A stretch of DNA of 6,760 nt from Bacteroidia bacterium (GTDB taxonomy: Bacteria > Bacteroidota > Bacteroidia > Bacteroidales > VadinHA17), in the NCBI GenBank assembly GCA_026391515.1, contig JAPLEC010000440.1, forward strand, positions 1-6,760. Direction: 5' to 3'. The translations under genes were made by a program, and so were the position numbers. The notes under the pieces are model-generated. The model was not told the origin of the DNA, did no database searches, and saw only the letters and a list, made by a program, of their open reading frames with translations. Position 1 is the first letter of the stretch. Each line of letters begins with the position of its first letter. Below are positions 1 through 6,249 of the stretch, piece after piece.

Positions 1-657
1 AGCTGTTTCAATGAGACATAAATCTGTGGTAGTACTCTCGGATTCAATTATCTGGGCTTCTTCAACAACTCCTTTCTGGTTGACCTGAATAGCTAATACT
101 ACCTTGCCAGCACTCTGACATTTATAAATTGGTATGGGCAGGTATGTATGTATGCGGTTTTTAAGATCATAATAAATTCGGGTTGGACCCTTATAATTTG
201 CTGCCATCTCCTGCGATTCTTTTGACTTCTCCTCTTTATTTGCTTCATTATTCTTATCCTCATAAGCCAGCTTTTCATCACCATTCATTTCCTTAAGTCT
301 TTTCTGCTCATCGATATAGTTCTCAGTCCCGAGCTTGCCATCCTTAATAAGCTCTTCTTTTACCTGATCAATATAATCAGCCGGATCTATCTTCACATCA
401 GATTTATTGGCAAGGTTTCTCGCAATATTAAGCATCTCCTCATCGCCCTGGAGAATCCGTTCTATATTGGAAGCTGGCAGCACTATTTGTTTCTCCTTAG
501 TTTCGGGCTCTTCGACCTGGGCAAACTCGACTGTAAACTCTTTTAAGAAATCTCTTTTCAGTGATCTCATCTGGAATGACATAAAAATTATTCCTGCTAT
601 AAGATGCACAATTACTGCTCCCAGAATACCAACCAGTTTAGCCTCATATTTCCTCAT
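1..657 (-). CDS. TonB-family energy transducer, C-terminus cut by the window edge
   Basis: The minus-strand frame is open from an ATG at 657 to base 1 (219 codons, no stop), so the gene is partial at its 3' end. Residues about 8-28 form one hydrophobic segment (LVGILGAVIVHLIAGII) after a short basic N-terminus, fitting an inner-membrane anchor. Residues about 45-155 are a charged Lys/Glu-rich linker. From about 160 the protein resembles the TonB C-terminal domain of Bacteroidota: YYDLKNRIHTYLPIPIYKC, then GKVVLAIQVNQKGVVEEAQI. Proteins of this type carry proton-motive-force energy from ExbB/ExbD to outer-membrane receptors; that role is inferred from the family. Perhaps 25-35 residues are missing. 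The linker has almost no proline (P51, P61, P92, P158), unlike classical TonB. An in-frame TAA about 40 bases upstream with no other ATG between fixes the start. Family call fairly sure; receptor partner unknown. Confidence 0.8.
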   Translation of the reverse strand, partial: MRKYEAKLVGILGAVIVHLIAGIIFMSFQMRSLKRDFLKEFTVEFAQVEEPETKEKQIVLPASNIERILQGDEEMLNIARNLANKSDVKIDPADYIDQVKEELIKDGKLGTENYIDEQKRLKEMNGDEKLAYEDKNNEANKEEKSKESQEMAANYKGPTRIYYDLKNRIHTYLPIPIYKCQSAGKVVLAIQVNQKGVVEEAQIIESESTTTDLCLIETA

Positions 658-780
658 ACAATGCGAAATTATAAATTTAATTTTACAGAGGGCTTTTTAA
701 TTTATCTTTAAGAGGTAAATTTAAGTCTGACCACAGTTAAACGTTTTTATACTTTAAACATTCATAATAAACAATAAAAG

Positions 781-1365
781 ATGAGAAATATTCTTGATAT
801 TATTGAAAAAAGATGGAGCCCTTATTCATTCTCATCAGGATATATCGAAGATGAAAAAATTGAAACATTAATGGCAGCGGCCGGACGGGCCCCATCTGCA
901 AATAATGAACAACCCTGGCTTTTCTTATATACTACAAAGGAGAACAAGGAGAAATTCGATGTTTTCCTGGGATTTTTAACAGAATCGAACAGGGTATGGG
1001 CTAAGAATGCTTATGCTCTGATTATCAGTTTTGCAAGGTTGAACTCTTCGTACAACGGAAAGCCTGACAGATATGCATTTCATGATACTGGCATGGCAGT
1101 CGCCAATCTTCTTACACAAGCAAGCTCAATGAATATTTTTATCCATCAGATGGGTGGATATTCAATTGAAAAAGTCAGGGATTATTTTAAGCTTAAAGAT
1201 GATGTTGAACCTGTTGCTGTAATGGCAGTTGGTTATATAGGAGATGGAACAAACATTCCGGAAGAATTGCATAAAAGAGATGAAAAAAGAAGACCGCGAA
1301 AATTATTAAGTGAGTATTCCTTTAAGAATAATTTACCTGAAGATTTTAAGAAGGAAGAGCTATAG
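781..1365 (+). CDS. Nitroreductase-family FMN oxidoreductase
   Basis: This 194-residue protein fits the size of single-domain nitroreductases, which are usually homodimeric flavoproteins that reduce nitro groups, quinones or flavins with NAD(P)H in the cytoplasm. Expected FMN-contact motifs are in order: RWSPYSF at residues 11-17 (Arg and Ser near the phosphate), APSANNEQPW at 37-46, HDTGMAVANLLTQA at 101-114 on the central dimer helix, GYIGD at 151-155, and the basic RPRKLL at 171-176. There is no signal peptide or membrane segment. The physiological substrate cannot be told from sequence. The ATG at 781 follows an AT-rich leader with no Shine-Dalgarno, normal for Bacteroidota. The gene is divergent from the TonB-like gene across 123 bp and ends 3 bp from the stop of the convergent gene at 1369. 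It appears to be a single-gene transcript. Family confident, specific function unknown. Confidence 0.9.
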   Translation: MRNILDIIEKRWSPYSFSSGYIEDEKIETLMAAAGRAPSANNEQPWLFLYTTKENKEKFDVFLGFLTESNRVWAKNAYALIISFARLNSSYNGKPDRYAFHDTGMAVANLLTQASSMNIFIHQMGGYSIEKVRDYFKLKDDVEPVAVMAVGYIGDGTNIPEELHKRDEKRRPRKLLSEYSFKNNLPEDFKKEEL

Positions 1366-1368
1366 CTT

Positions 1369-2067
1369 CTATTTTTTATCAGGATTTTTAGTCTTCTTTT
1401 TCTTAATAACTTTTGCAGGTTCAGGTCTTTTAAATGAGTGGTTTTTCAGAAGACCTTTTTTGATCCCGGTCACAAATTTCGCCCAGGCAAATGGATTAAG
1501 CAGATTATTTACCGGATACATGTTACGGGTTCTCATTGCAGTAAAATTCTGATCCATGGCGTACCTGTAACCTGCTTCAGGTGAGATCCTTACGCCAATA
1601 TCATTGTTTACTGCCACATAAATAGAAGCCAGGTTTTCGTTCATATTTTCAATTATCGGATCAACAGGCCGCTCTTTCGTAAGGTCTTTTATGAAATCAG
1701 AGTAGTTTTTCCATGGAAGGATAGGAACTTCTTCTATAGAGATAGTATCAACTTCCAGCATAATATCAGCCATGCAGTGTTTCGATTCATATGATTCCGG
1801 AATTATTGTATGGTATCTTTTGTATCCCAGCGCTCTGAAAAATACGGTATCTCCCGGAGTACTGGTTATGGAATAGATGCCGGACCTTTCACTTACTGTT
1901 CCCCTGTGAAGCTTTCTTGAAATAACTGCTACACCTTGTACAGGCCTGTATTCCATGTCAGTGATTATACCACTCAACTGTACAAATTTTTCAGGTCCTG
2001 TTATCTGGCTTTTAAGATTAGAAAAAGGCAGTAAGAGCAGAAAAGTTATATAAAAGAATCTCTTCAA
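1369..2067 (-). CDS. Secreted CarboxypepD_reg-like domain protein (probable TTG start)
   Basis: The frame has no ATG near its beginning. TTG codons lie at 2124 and 2067, and the first in-frame ATG is about 37 codons into the 2067 form, inside the folded domain. I chose TTG 2067 (232 residues) because it puts a compact signal peptide at the N-terminus (Lys-Arg, hydrophobic core FFYITFLLLLPF, then SNLKSQ), and because a promoter-like TTACTTTG at 2113-2120 lies downstream of the 2124 TTG. After the signal, residues about 30-90 match the CarboxypepD_reg-like beta-sandwich pattern (SGIITD, PVQGVAVISR, GTVSERSGIYSI, GDTVFFRALGY), common in exported Bacteroidota proteins. The middle, with ILPWKNYSDFIKDL, resembles other uncharacterised members. 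The C-terminus is very basic (KVIKKKKTKNPDKK). Likely periplasmic or envelope-associated; function unknown. An alternative is the 251-residue form from 2124. Confidence 0.75.
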   Translation of the reverse strand: MKRFFYITFLLLLPFSNLKSQITGPEKFVQLSGIITDMEYRPVQGVAVISRKLHRGTVSERSGIYSITSTPGDTVFFRALGYKRYHTIIPESYESKHCMADIMLEVDTISIEEVPILPWKNYSDFIKDLTKERPVDPIIENMNENLASIYVAVNNDIGVRISPEAGYRYAMDQNFTAMRTRNMYPVNNLLNPFAWAKFVTGIKKGLLKNHSFKRPEPAKVIKKKKTKNPDKK

Positions 2068-2112
2068 TAAAAACCGGCGTTCTGTTAAAATTAATCTCAG
2101 AATTAATGTCTG

Positions 2113-2120
2113 CAAAGTAA
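2113..2120 (-). promoter_or_regulatory. Candidate -7 promoter element of the CarboxypepD_reg-like gene
   Basis: On the minus strand the bases read TTACTTTG, followed by CA, a 7 of 8 match to the Bacteroidota -7 consensus TAnnTTTG. A TTA sits 19 bases upstream, a partial match to the -33 TTG. Transcription from here would begin near 2105, leaving about 40 nt of leader before TTG 2067 and placing the TTG at 2124 outside the transcript. Short AT-rich motifs occur by chance, so support is moderate. Confidence 0.45.
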
Positions 2121-2213
2121 ACAATATTGAGTGTAACGTTAAAACATTTAACTAAATTTTAATAATTTTAAATAATTATGGCCATTACTCCATTTCAAAG
2201 GTTAAATCCCGGA

Positions 2214-2237
2214 TATTAATATATACCATTATTAATA
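2214..2237. repeat. Two palindromic TATTAATA boxes 16 bp apart in the divergent promoter region
   Basis: TATTAATA occurs at 2214-2221 and again at 2230-2237. Each copy is its own reverse complement, so the pair is both a direct and an inverted repeat, with 8 bp between and a 16 bp centre-to-centre distance. It lies in the AT-rich region between the divergent CarboxypepD_reg-like gene and iorA, about 85-108 bp upstream of the iorA start. It could be a regulator site, but the AT-rich composition makes chance repeats likely. Confidence 0.2.
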
Positions 2238-2281
2238 ACCGGTCCCTGACAGACATTCTTTTTATATATCGAAAATATTTC

Positions 2282-2289
2282 AATATTTG
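2282..2289 (+). promoter_or_regulatory. Weak candidate -7 element for iorAB
   Basis: AATATTTG matches TAnnTTTG at 7 of 8 positions and lies 32 bp before the iorA ATG, a sensible distance for a short leader. The -33 region at the expected spacing reads TTT rather than TTG. It is the best candidate seen between 2240 and 2321, but not a strong one. Confidence 0.3.
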
Positions 2290-2321
2290 TTTTATCAATA
2301 AGTAGGAAAAACTATTACAAG

Positions 2322-3929
2322 ATGAAGAGACTTCTTTTATTAGGCGACGAAGCTATTGCGCAAGCTGCAATTGACGCCGGATTAAGCGGTATGTACGCTT
2401 ACCCGGGAACTCCATCAACCGAAATAATGGAGTATATTCAATCTTCCGGGCTCGCTTCGGAACGTAATATACACAGGGAATGGTCGTCGAATGAAAAAAC
2501 TGCAACGGAAGCAGCACTTGGTATGTCGTATGCAGGTAAGAGAGCAATGGTTGCAATGAAACATGTCGGTCTCAATGTAGCTGCAGACGGTTTCATAAAC
2601 TCAGCTCTGACAGGAGTGAATGGAGGACTGATTGTAGTCTCGGCCGATGATCCTTCAATGCATTCGTCACAGAATGAACAGGATTCGAGGTTCTACAGCA
2701 AGTTTGCTTTTATTCCCTGCTTTGAACCGTCAAATCAGCAGGAGGCATATAATATGATTTTTGATGCTTTTGAATTATCAGAAAAATACAAAACTCCGGT
2801 TCTCCTGCGAATTACCACACGACTTGCTCATTCAAGAGCCAGTGTTGAACTGACCGGAGCACCCGCTCCTGAAAAAAAACTGAAGCTGCCATCAGATCCT
2901 GTTCAGTTCGTTCTCCTGCCTGCTATTGCCAGAAAAAGATATAAAGCTCTCTTATCATCTTATGAAACAATAAGATATGATGCCAGGATAGCAAAATATA
3001 ATTCATTTAAAGACGGCAAAAAAAGAGATCTTGGAATTATTGCATGCGGAATAGCCTATAACTATTTAATGGAAAATATCAGCGGATCATCAGGTGACTA
3101 TCCTGTGCTAAAGATAGCTGCATATCCCTTCCCGAATGATCTTATTAAAGAAATTGCAGGACGCTGCAAAGAGCTTCTTTTACTCGAGGAAGGTTATCCT
3201 TTTATTGAAGACGGACTCAGAGGCTTTCTTGACACCGGCACAAAGATTCTGGGTCGGCTTGACGGTACAATCCCAAGAGATGGAGAGTTAAATCCTGCTA
3301 TTGTTGCAAAAGCGCTTGGTTTTACTGTCAGTACCGGGAAAAAGGTCCCAGATCTGGTAAAAATGAGACCTCCTTCTTTTTGTAAGGGATGCGGACATGC
3401 CGATATGTTTATTGCTCTGCTGGAGGCGGTGAAACCGTTTGGCCCGGGACGAGTATTTTCAGATATAGGATGTTATACTCTTGGCGCATTACCACCATAT
3501 AATGCGATTAATGCATGCGTCGATATGGGCGCTTCGGTTACGATGGCAATAGGCGCAGCTGATGCCGGTCTGTTCCCTTCAATCGCTGTAATCGGAGATT
3601 CAACTTTTACACATTCAGGCATGACAGGCCTGCTTGATGCAGTTGTAAAAAACTCTCCTGTTACTATCATCATATCTGATAATTCAACTACCGGCATGAC
3701 AGGAGGTCAGAAATCGCAGGCAACAGGGAGACTTGAACAAATATGCACAGGTATCGGAGTTTCTCCTGAACATATTAAGATTATAGTCCCCTTACGTAAA
3801 AATCATGAAGAAAATGTACGTATAATGAACGAAGAATTCAGGTACAAAACTGTTTCAGTGATAATTGCTTCGAGGGAATGTATTCAGACAGCCACTAGGA
3901 GAAAAAAAACTGAAACCTCTAACGAATAA
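2322..3929 (+). CDS. iorA: Indolepyruvate ferredoxin oxidoreductase, alpha subunit (form lacking the C-terminal ferredoxin domain)
   Basis: IorA is the thiamine-diphosphate (TPP) subunit of the enzyme converting aryl-pyruvates plus CoA to aryl-acetyl-CoA and CO2 with reduction of ferredoxin. The 535 residues show the family order: an N-terminal pyrimidine-binding domain with GDEAIAQAAIDAG (8-20), YPGTPSTEI (27-35) and a conserved-type Glu in WSSNEKTATEAA (E58); a linker with LPAIARKRY (199-207); then the TPP-binding domain with RPPSFCKGCGH (349-359), SDIGCYTLGALPPYNA (380-395), GDSTFTHSG (425-433) and DNSTTGMTGGQ (453-463). It ends 15 residues after C520, whereas classical IorA has a further domain with two ferredoxin-type 4Fe-4S motifs. 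C354, C357, C384 and C520 are spaced like the four ligands of the single cluster in two-subunit oxoacid oxidoreductases (inference). The start is the ATG at 2322; the stop is 15 bp before the iorB ATG, so the two are co-transcribed. Confidence 0.93.
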   Translation: MKRLLLLGDEAIAQAAIDAGLSGMYAYPGTPSTEIMEYIQSSGLASERNIHREWSSNEKTATEAALGMSYAGKRAMVAMKHVGLNVAADGFINSALTGVNGGLIVVSADDPSMHSSQNEQDSRFYSKFAFIPCFEPSNQQEAYNMIFDAFELSEKYKTPVLLRITTRLAHSRASVELTGAPAPEKKLKLPSDPVQFVLLPAIARKRYKALLSSYETIRYDARIAKYNSFKDGKKRDLGIIACGIAYNYLMENISGSSGDYPVLKIAAYPFPNDLIKEIAGRCKELLLLEEGYPFIEDGLRGFLDTGTKILGRLDGTIPRDGELNPAIVAKALGFTVSTGKKVPDLVKMRPPSFCKGCGHADMFIALLEAVKPFGPGRVFSDIGCYTLGALPPYNAINACVDMGASVTMAIGAADAGLFPSIAVIGDSTFTHSGMTGLLDAVVKNSPVTIIISDNSTTGMTGGQKSQATGRLEQICTGIGVSPEHIKIIVPLRKNHEENVRIMNEEFRYKTVSVIIASRECIQTATRRKKTETSNE

Positions 3930-3944
3930 CTATTTTTGACATCT

Positions 3945-4520
3945 ATGAAAAATGATATTATTCTGTCGGGTGTGGGAGGACAAGGGATCCTTTCCATTGC
4001 AGCTGTGATTGGATTGGCTGCGGTTGAAAATAATTTATACCTGAAACAATCTGAAGTTCATGGAATGAGTCAGAGAGGAGGCGATGTGCAGTCCCATTTC
4101 AGACTCTCTGATAATCCGGTTTCATCAGACCTGATACCTTATGGTCAGGCCGACCTTATAATCTCAGTAGAGCCGATGGAATCGCTCCGGTACCTGCCAT
4201 GGCTCTCAAAACATGGATGGCTTGTCACAAATTCAAATCCGTTTATTAATATTTCTGATTATCCTCCTGTAGATGAGATACTTAGTGAGATAAGGAAAAT
4301 TAAAAACAATATAATAATTGATGCTGACACGATAGCAAAGGAAATTGGTTCAGCCCGATCCGGAAACATTGTGGTTCTGGGAGCAGCATCACCTTTTATT
4401 GAGATGCCGTTTGCAAGTCTCGAAAATGCTGTCCGTAAGTTATTTGAACGTAAGGGTGAAGAGATAGTTGAGGTAAACCTGAAAGCTCTGAAAGCAGGCA
4501 GAAATTTCACCGGAAAATAA
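3945..4520 (+). CDS. iorB: Indolepyruvate ferredoxin oxidoreductase, beta subunit
   Basis: IorB is the gamma-domain-type subunit (POR/KOR gamma family) that pairs with IorA. I chose the ATG at 3945 (191 residues, starting MKNDIILSG) over an in-frame TTG at 3936, because the ATG puts the start directly before the first beta-strand, as in the family. The nucleotide-binding-like loop GVGGQG is at residues 9-14, and the family signature EVHGMSQRGGDVQSHFR is at 37-53. The C-terminal half (IIIDADTIAKEIG, NIVVLGAASPF) also fits. Length is normal for IorB. The protein has no cysteine at all, so it cannot hold an iron-sulfur cluster by itself. It follows iorA by 15 bp and the pair form an operon. There is no downstream gene in the same direction: the next gene converges 26 bp away. 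Confidence 0.92.
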   Translation: MKNDIILSGVGGQGILSIAAVIGLAAVENNLYLKQSEVHGMSQRGGDVQSHFRLSDNPVSSDLIPYGQADLIISVEPMESLRYLPWLSKHGWLVTNSNPFINISDYPPVDEILSEIRKIKNNIIIDADTIAKEIGSARSGNIVVLGAASPFIEMPFASLENAVRKLFERKGEEIVEVNLKALKAGRNFTGK

Positions 4521-4546
4521 AAGTATTACTTTTTAATGAGTTGAAA

Positions 4547-5536
4547 TTAAAATTTAAATAAAGCGTTTAGATATATCAGATCGGTTACTTTATTTGCCGG
4601 TGCATAAGGATATCTGCCCTGGTAATCAAGAGCCAGCTTCACGTTGGGAGAAAAAGTATATTGAATTCCGATTACCGCAAAGCTCCCGTCATTCAGATAG
4701 TTCCATTTATAAAAATCATTTTTTAATACGACTGAAGATGAATAATCATACCTTCCGAAGACTTCGATCTTTTCAGAAGGACTGAAACCTCCCGTAGCAG
4801 AGACTCCCCATGCATGATGACCTTTTACCAGGTCAATGTTGGACTTGTAGCTGATTTCCCCTCCAATATAAAAATAGTCGTTTTTATATCCTAGAAATCC
4901 AACAGCTACAGGTTGCCATAATCCCTTCTGACGCTGTATATCTCCGTAAACTCTGATTGCTATTTGCTTGACAGGTGCAATCGTGAAGCCCAGGGAAGTT
5001 CTTACATTATCATCAATCTGAAGATCAGAATAGCCTTCCCCGTTCATGACAGTCAGATCTGCTCGTAAAATATCATTTATTATATAATCAACTGCTATTC
5101 CAAGGTCTGCTACAAAACCGTAACCGTTTATTGATTGATAAGTGTTTGCTATATATCTTTTACCCCAAAATGTCTGCTGGAATGAAAACATTCTCGTACC
5201 TGTTATTCCCATTGCAATGGTCAACTTGTCGTTCGCCCATGCAAGTGACGCTTCTCTGAAATAAGCGTATCTGCGTGGTTTTGAGCCTTCAGCAAGTTCG
5301 TCAGGAGAACCTATATTGACAATTATTTTGGCTGAAAAATTCCCTTCCGGTAAAAACTGGTATCCAAAGTAAGCTCTGTTCAGGTCAAATCCTGTATGCT
5401 TTGTCGTATCATTAAAATTGACGTGAAAATCAGTAAAGATCTCAGCAATAGGCTTCCCTGATGTTTCTTTTATCTGTCCAAAAGCTGCCTGACTCAATAG
5501 CAATGAGGCTAACAGTACAGGCAGAAGCTTTTTCAT
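4547..5536 (-). CDS. Porin-like outer-membrane beta-barrel protein
   Basis: The 329-residue product begins with a clear signal peptide (MKKLLPVLLASLLLSQAAFG, probable cleavage before Q21). The mature part is rich in alternating aromatic/hydrophobic strands ending at polar turns, for example FDLNRAYFGYQF (50-61), SAKIIVNIG (68-76), KLTIAMGITG (104-113), KQIAIRVYGDI (190-200), DYFYIGGEISYKS (220-232), KIEVFGRYDYSSS (256-268) and NVKLALDYQGRY (298-309). It ends in Phe (YLNALFKF), the usual terminal residue of barrel proteins recognised by the BAM machinery. It resembles the phosphate-selective porin O/P-like and related Bacteroidota porins, though the family cannot be fixed by eye and the substrate is unknown. 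There is no TonB box or plug domain, so it is not a TonB-dependent receptor. It is a single gene with a good -7 element 39 bp upstream of its ATG. Confidence 0.8.
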   Translation of the reverse strand: MKKLLPVLLASLLLSQAAFGQIKETSGKPIAEIFTDFHVNFNDTTKHTGFDLNRAYFGYQFLPEGNFSAKIIVNIGSPDELAEGSKPRRYAYFREASLAWANDKLTIAMGITGTRMFSFQQTFWGKRYIANTYQSINGYGFVADLGIAVDYIINDILRADLTVMNGEGYSDLQIDDNVRTSLGFTIAPVKQIAIRVYGDIQRQKGLWQPVAVGFLGYKNDYFYIGGEISYKSNIDLVKGHHAWGVSATGGFSPSEKIEVFGRYDYSSSVVLKNDFYKWNYLNDGSFAVIGIQYTFSPNVKLALDYQGRYPYAPANKVTDLIYLNALFKF

Positions 5537-5574
5537 AACAATTTTAATTAGGTAGAATGTTCATTTCAGAAAGG

Positions 5575-5582
5575 CAAAAATA
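5575..5582 (-). promoter_or_regulatory. -7 promoter element of the porin-like gene
   Basis: On the minus strand the bases read TATTTTTG, a full match to the Bacteroidota TAnnTTTG consensus, 38 bp upstream of the porin ATG at 5536. No TTG is seen at the usual -33 distance; instead an inverted repeat (5597-5614) covers that zone. Confidence 0.5.
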
Positions 5583-5596
5583 GAATTAATCTTTTG

Positions 5597-5614
5597 ACCT
5601 GCTCATCCTCAGGT
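5597..5614. repeat. ACCTG-N8-CAGGT inverted repeat over the -33 zone of the porin promoter
   Basis: ACCTG at 5597-5601 and CAGGT at 5610-5614 are perfect reverse complements with an 8 bp spacer. The centre lies about 24 bp upstream of the porin -7 element, so the repeat covers the -33 contact zone. It has the size and position of an operator or activator site for a dimeric regulator. Five-base arms are short, so chance is a real possibility. It is not a terminator, since no gene is transcribed into it. Confidence 0.25.
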
Positions 5615-5672
5615 GTATTTTTTCATTTGATTAAACATTTTCCTGATATTCTGTTTTCTTGAATATTTTGAT

Positions 5673-5680
5673 TTATTTTG
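5673..5680 (+). promoter_or_regulatory. Weak candidate -7 element for the exported thioredoxin gene
   Basis: TTATTTTG matches TAnnTTTG at 7 of 8 positions, 31 bp before the ATG at 5712. CTG sits 19 bp upstream, a 2 of 3 match to the -33 TTG. The whole segment is T-rich, so this is tentative. Confidence 0.3.
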
Positions 5681-5711
5681 GAAATTAATAAATGAAATAA
5701 TTAATAGTGAG

Positions 5712-6236
5712 ATGAAAATTAAGATTTTGAAATCAGGTTTAATAGTTTTATTATCAATATTTTCTATTGCTGGATTTGGGCAGGAAGCAAAAAAAATTTA
5801 TGATCCGTCGCTTGATGGTATGAAGCAGATAAATGATGCAGTTGCTGCTGCCAAAGTTTCAGGGAAGCATGTTCTTATCCAGTATGGAGGCAACTGGTGT
5901 CCGTGGTGCATTAAATTCGATGGATTCAGTAAAGCAGATCCTGAAATATCAAAAATGATTGCTGACAATTATATTCCGGTTAAGTTGAATTATAGTCCGG
6001 AAAATAAAAATGAAGCATCAAATAAATATCTCGGGAATCCAACCAGGTTTGGTTTTCCTGTTTTCATAATTGTTGACGGAAAGGGGAAAGTCATTCATAT
6101 ACAGGACAGCGGTTTGCTTGAAGAAGGAGAGGGCTATAATCAGAAAAAAGTTGTGGAATTCCTTCGTAACTGGACAGCTTCTGCAATTACTTTGCCCTAT
6201 ATATCCACTCCTGCAAAAACCAAAGCAGAGGTATAA
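5712..6236 (+). CDS. Exported thioredoxin-fold protein with a CPWC active site
   Basis: The 174-residue protein starts with a signal peptide (basic KIKILK, hydrophobic core GLIVLLSIFSIAGFG, cleavage probably near residue 23-24), so it acts in the periplasm. The thioredoxin fold follows: a helix near 38-50, strand HVLIQYGG (53-60), the active site NWCPWCIKF (61-69, C63 and C66), strand YIPVKLNY (87-94), and the cis-proline loop GFPVFIIVD (114-122, P116). This fits the Thioredoxin_7-like group of small exported thioredoxins. The dipeptide between the cysteines is Pro-Trp rather than Gly-Pro, so redox potential and role (disulfide reductant, oxidase or isomerase) cannot be assigned. The tail after about 155 is short and polar. 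It is divergent from the porin-like gene and convergent with ssb; no partner such as a DsbD-type protein is in view. ATG 5712 is the only start that gives a complete signal peptide. Confidence 0.85.
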   Translation: MKIKILKSGLIVLLSIFSIAGFGQEAKKIYDPSLDGMKQINDAVAAAKVSGKHVLIQYGGNWCPWCIKFDGFSKADPEISKMIADNYIPVKLNYSPENKNEASNKYLGNPTRFGFPVFIIVDGKGKVIHIQDSGLLEEGEGYNQKKVVEFLRNWTASAITLPYISTPAKTKAEV

Positions 6237-6249
6237 CAGGTTAAGAAAT

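Noticed and set aside
664..671. TAATTTCG (minus strand) as a -7 element for the TonB-like gene
   Set aside because: It is a 7 of 8 match, but only 7 bp from the ATG, so the transcript would be essentially leaderless.
407..700. Plus-strand reading frame of 97 codons
   Set aside because: It lies opposite the TonB-like gene, shows no recognisable domain, and the minus-strand protein has clear family features.
748..757. TATACTTTAA as a -7 element for the nitroreductase gene
   Set aside because: It matches TAnnTTTG at only 6 of 8 positions in either alignment and has no -33 TTG.
1354..1376. Possible terminator hairpin GAAG...CTTC followed by T-rich DNA at the nitroreductase end
   Set aside because: Only 4 bp of stem with an 8-base loop, or a 3 bp alternative (AGC/GCT). 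Too weak to annotate as a terminator.
3381..3392. CKGC in IorA as a ferredoxin-type cluster motif
   Set aside because: It is the family CxGCxH motif at the start of the TPP-binding domain, not a CxxCxxCxxxC ferredoxin motif. It may still help hold a TPP-proximal cluster.
3473..3697. Minus-strand reading frame inside iorA
   Set aside because: It is opposite the conserved TPP-binding region of iorA, whose motifs explain the sequence.
4259..4510. Minus-strand reading frame inside iorB
   Set aside because: It is antisense to a clear IorB C-terminus, with composition typical of shadow translation.
4519..4534. AAAAGT-ATT-ACTTTT hairpin at the iorB stop
   Set aside because: The stem is 6 bp but almost all A-T and overlaps the stop codon. 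It may help ending, but is not distinguishable from AT-rich background.
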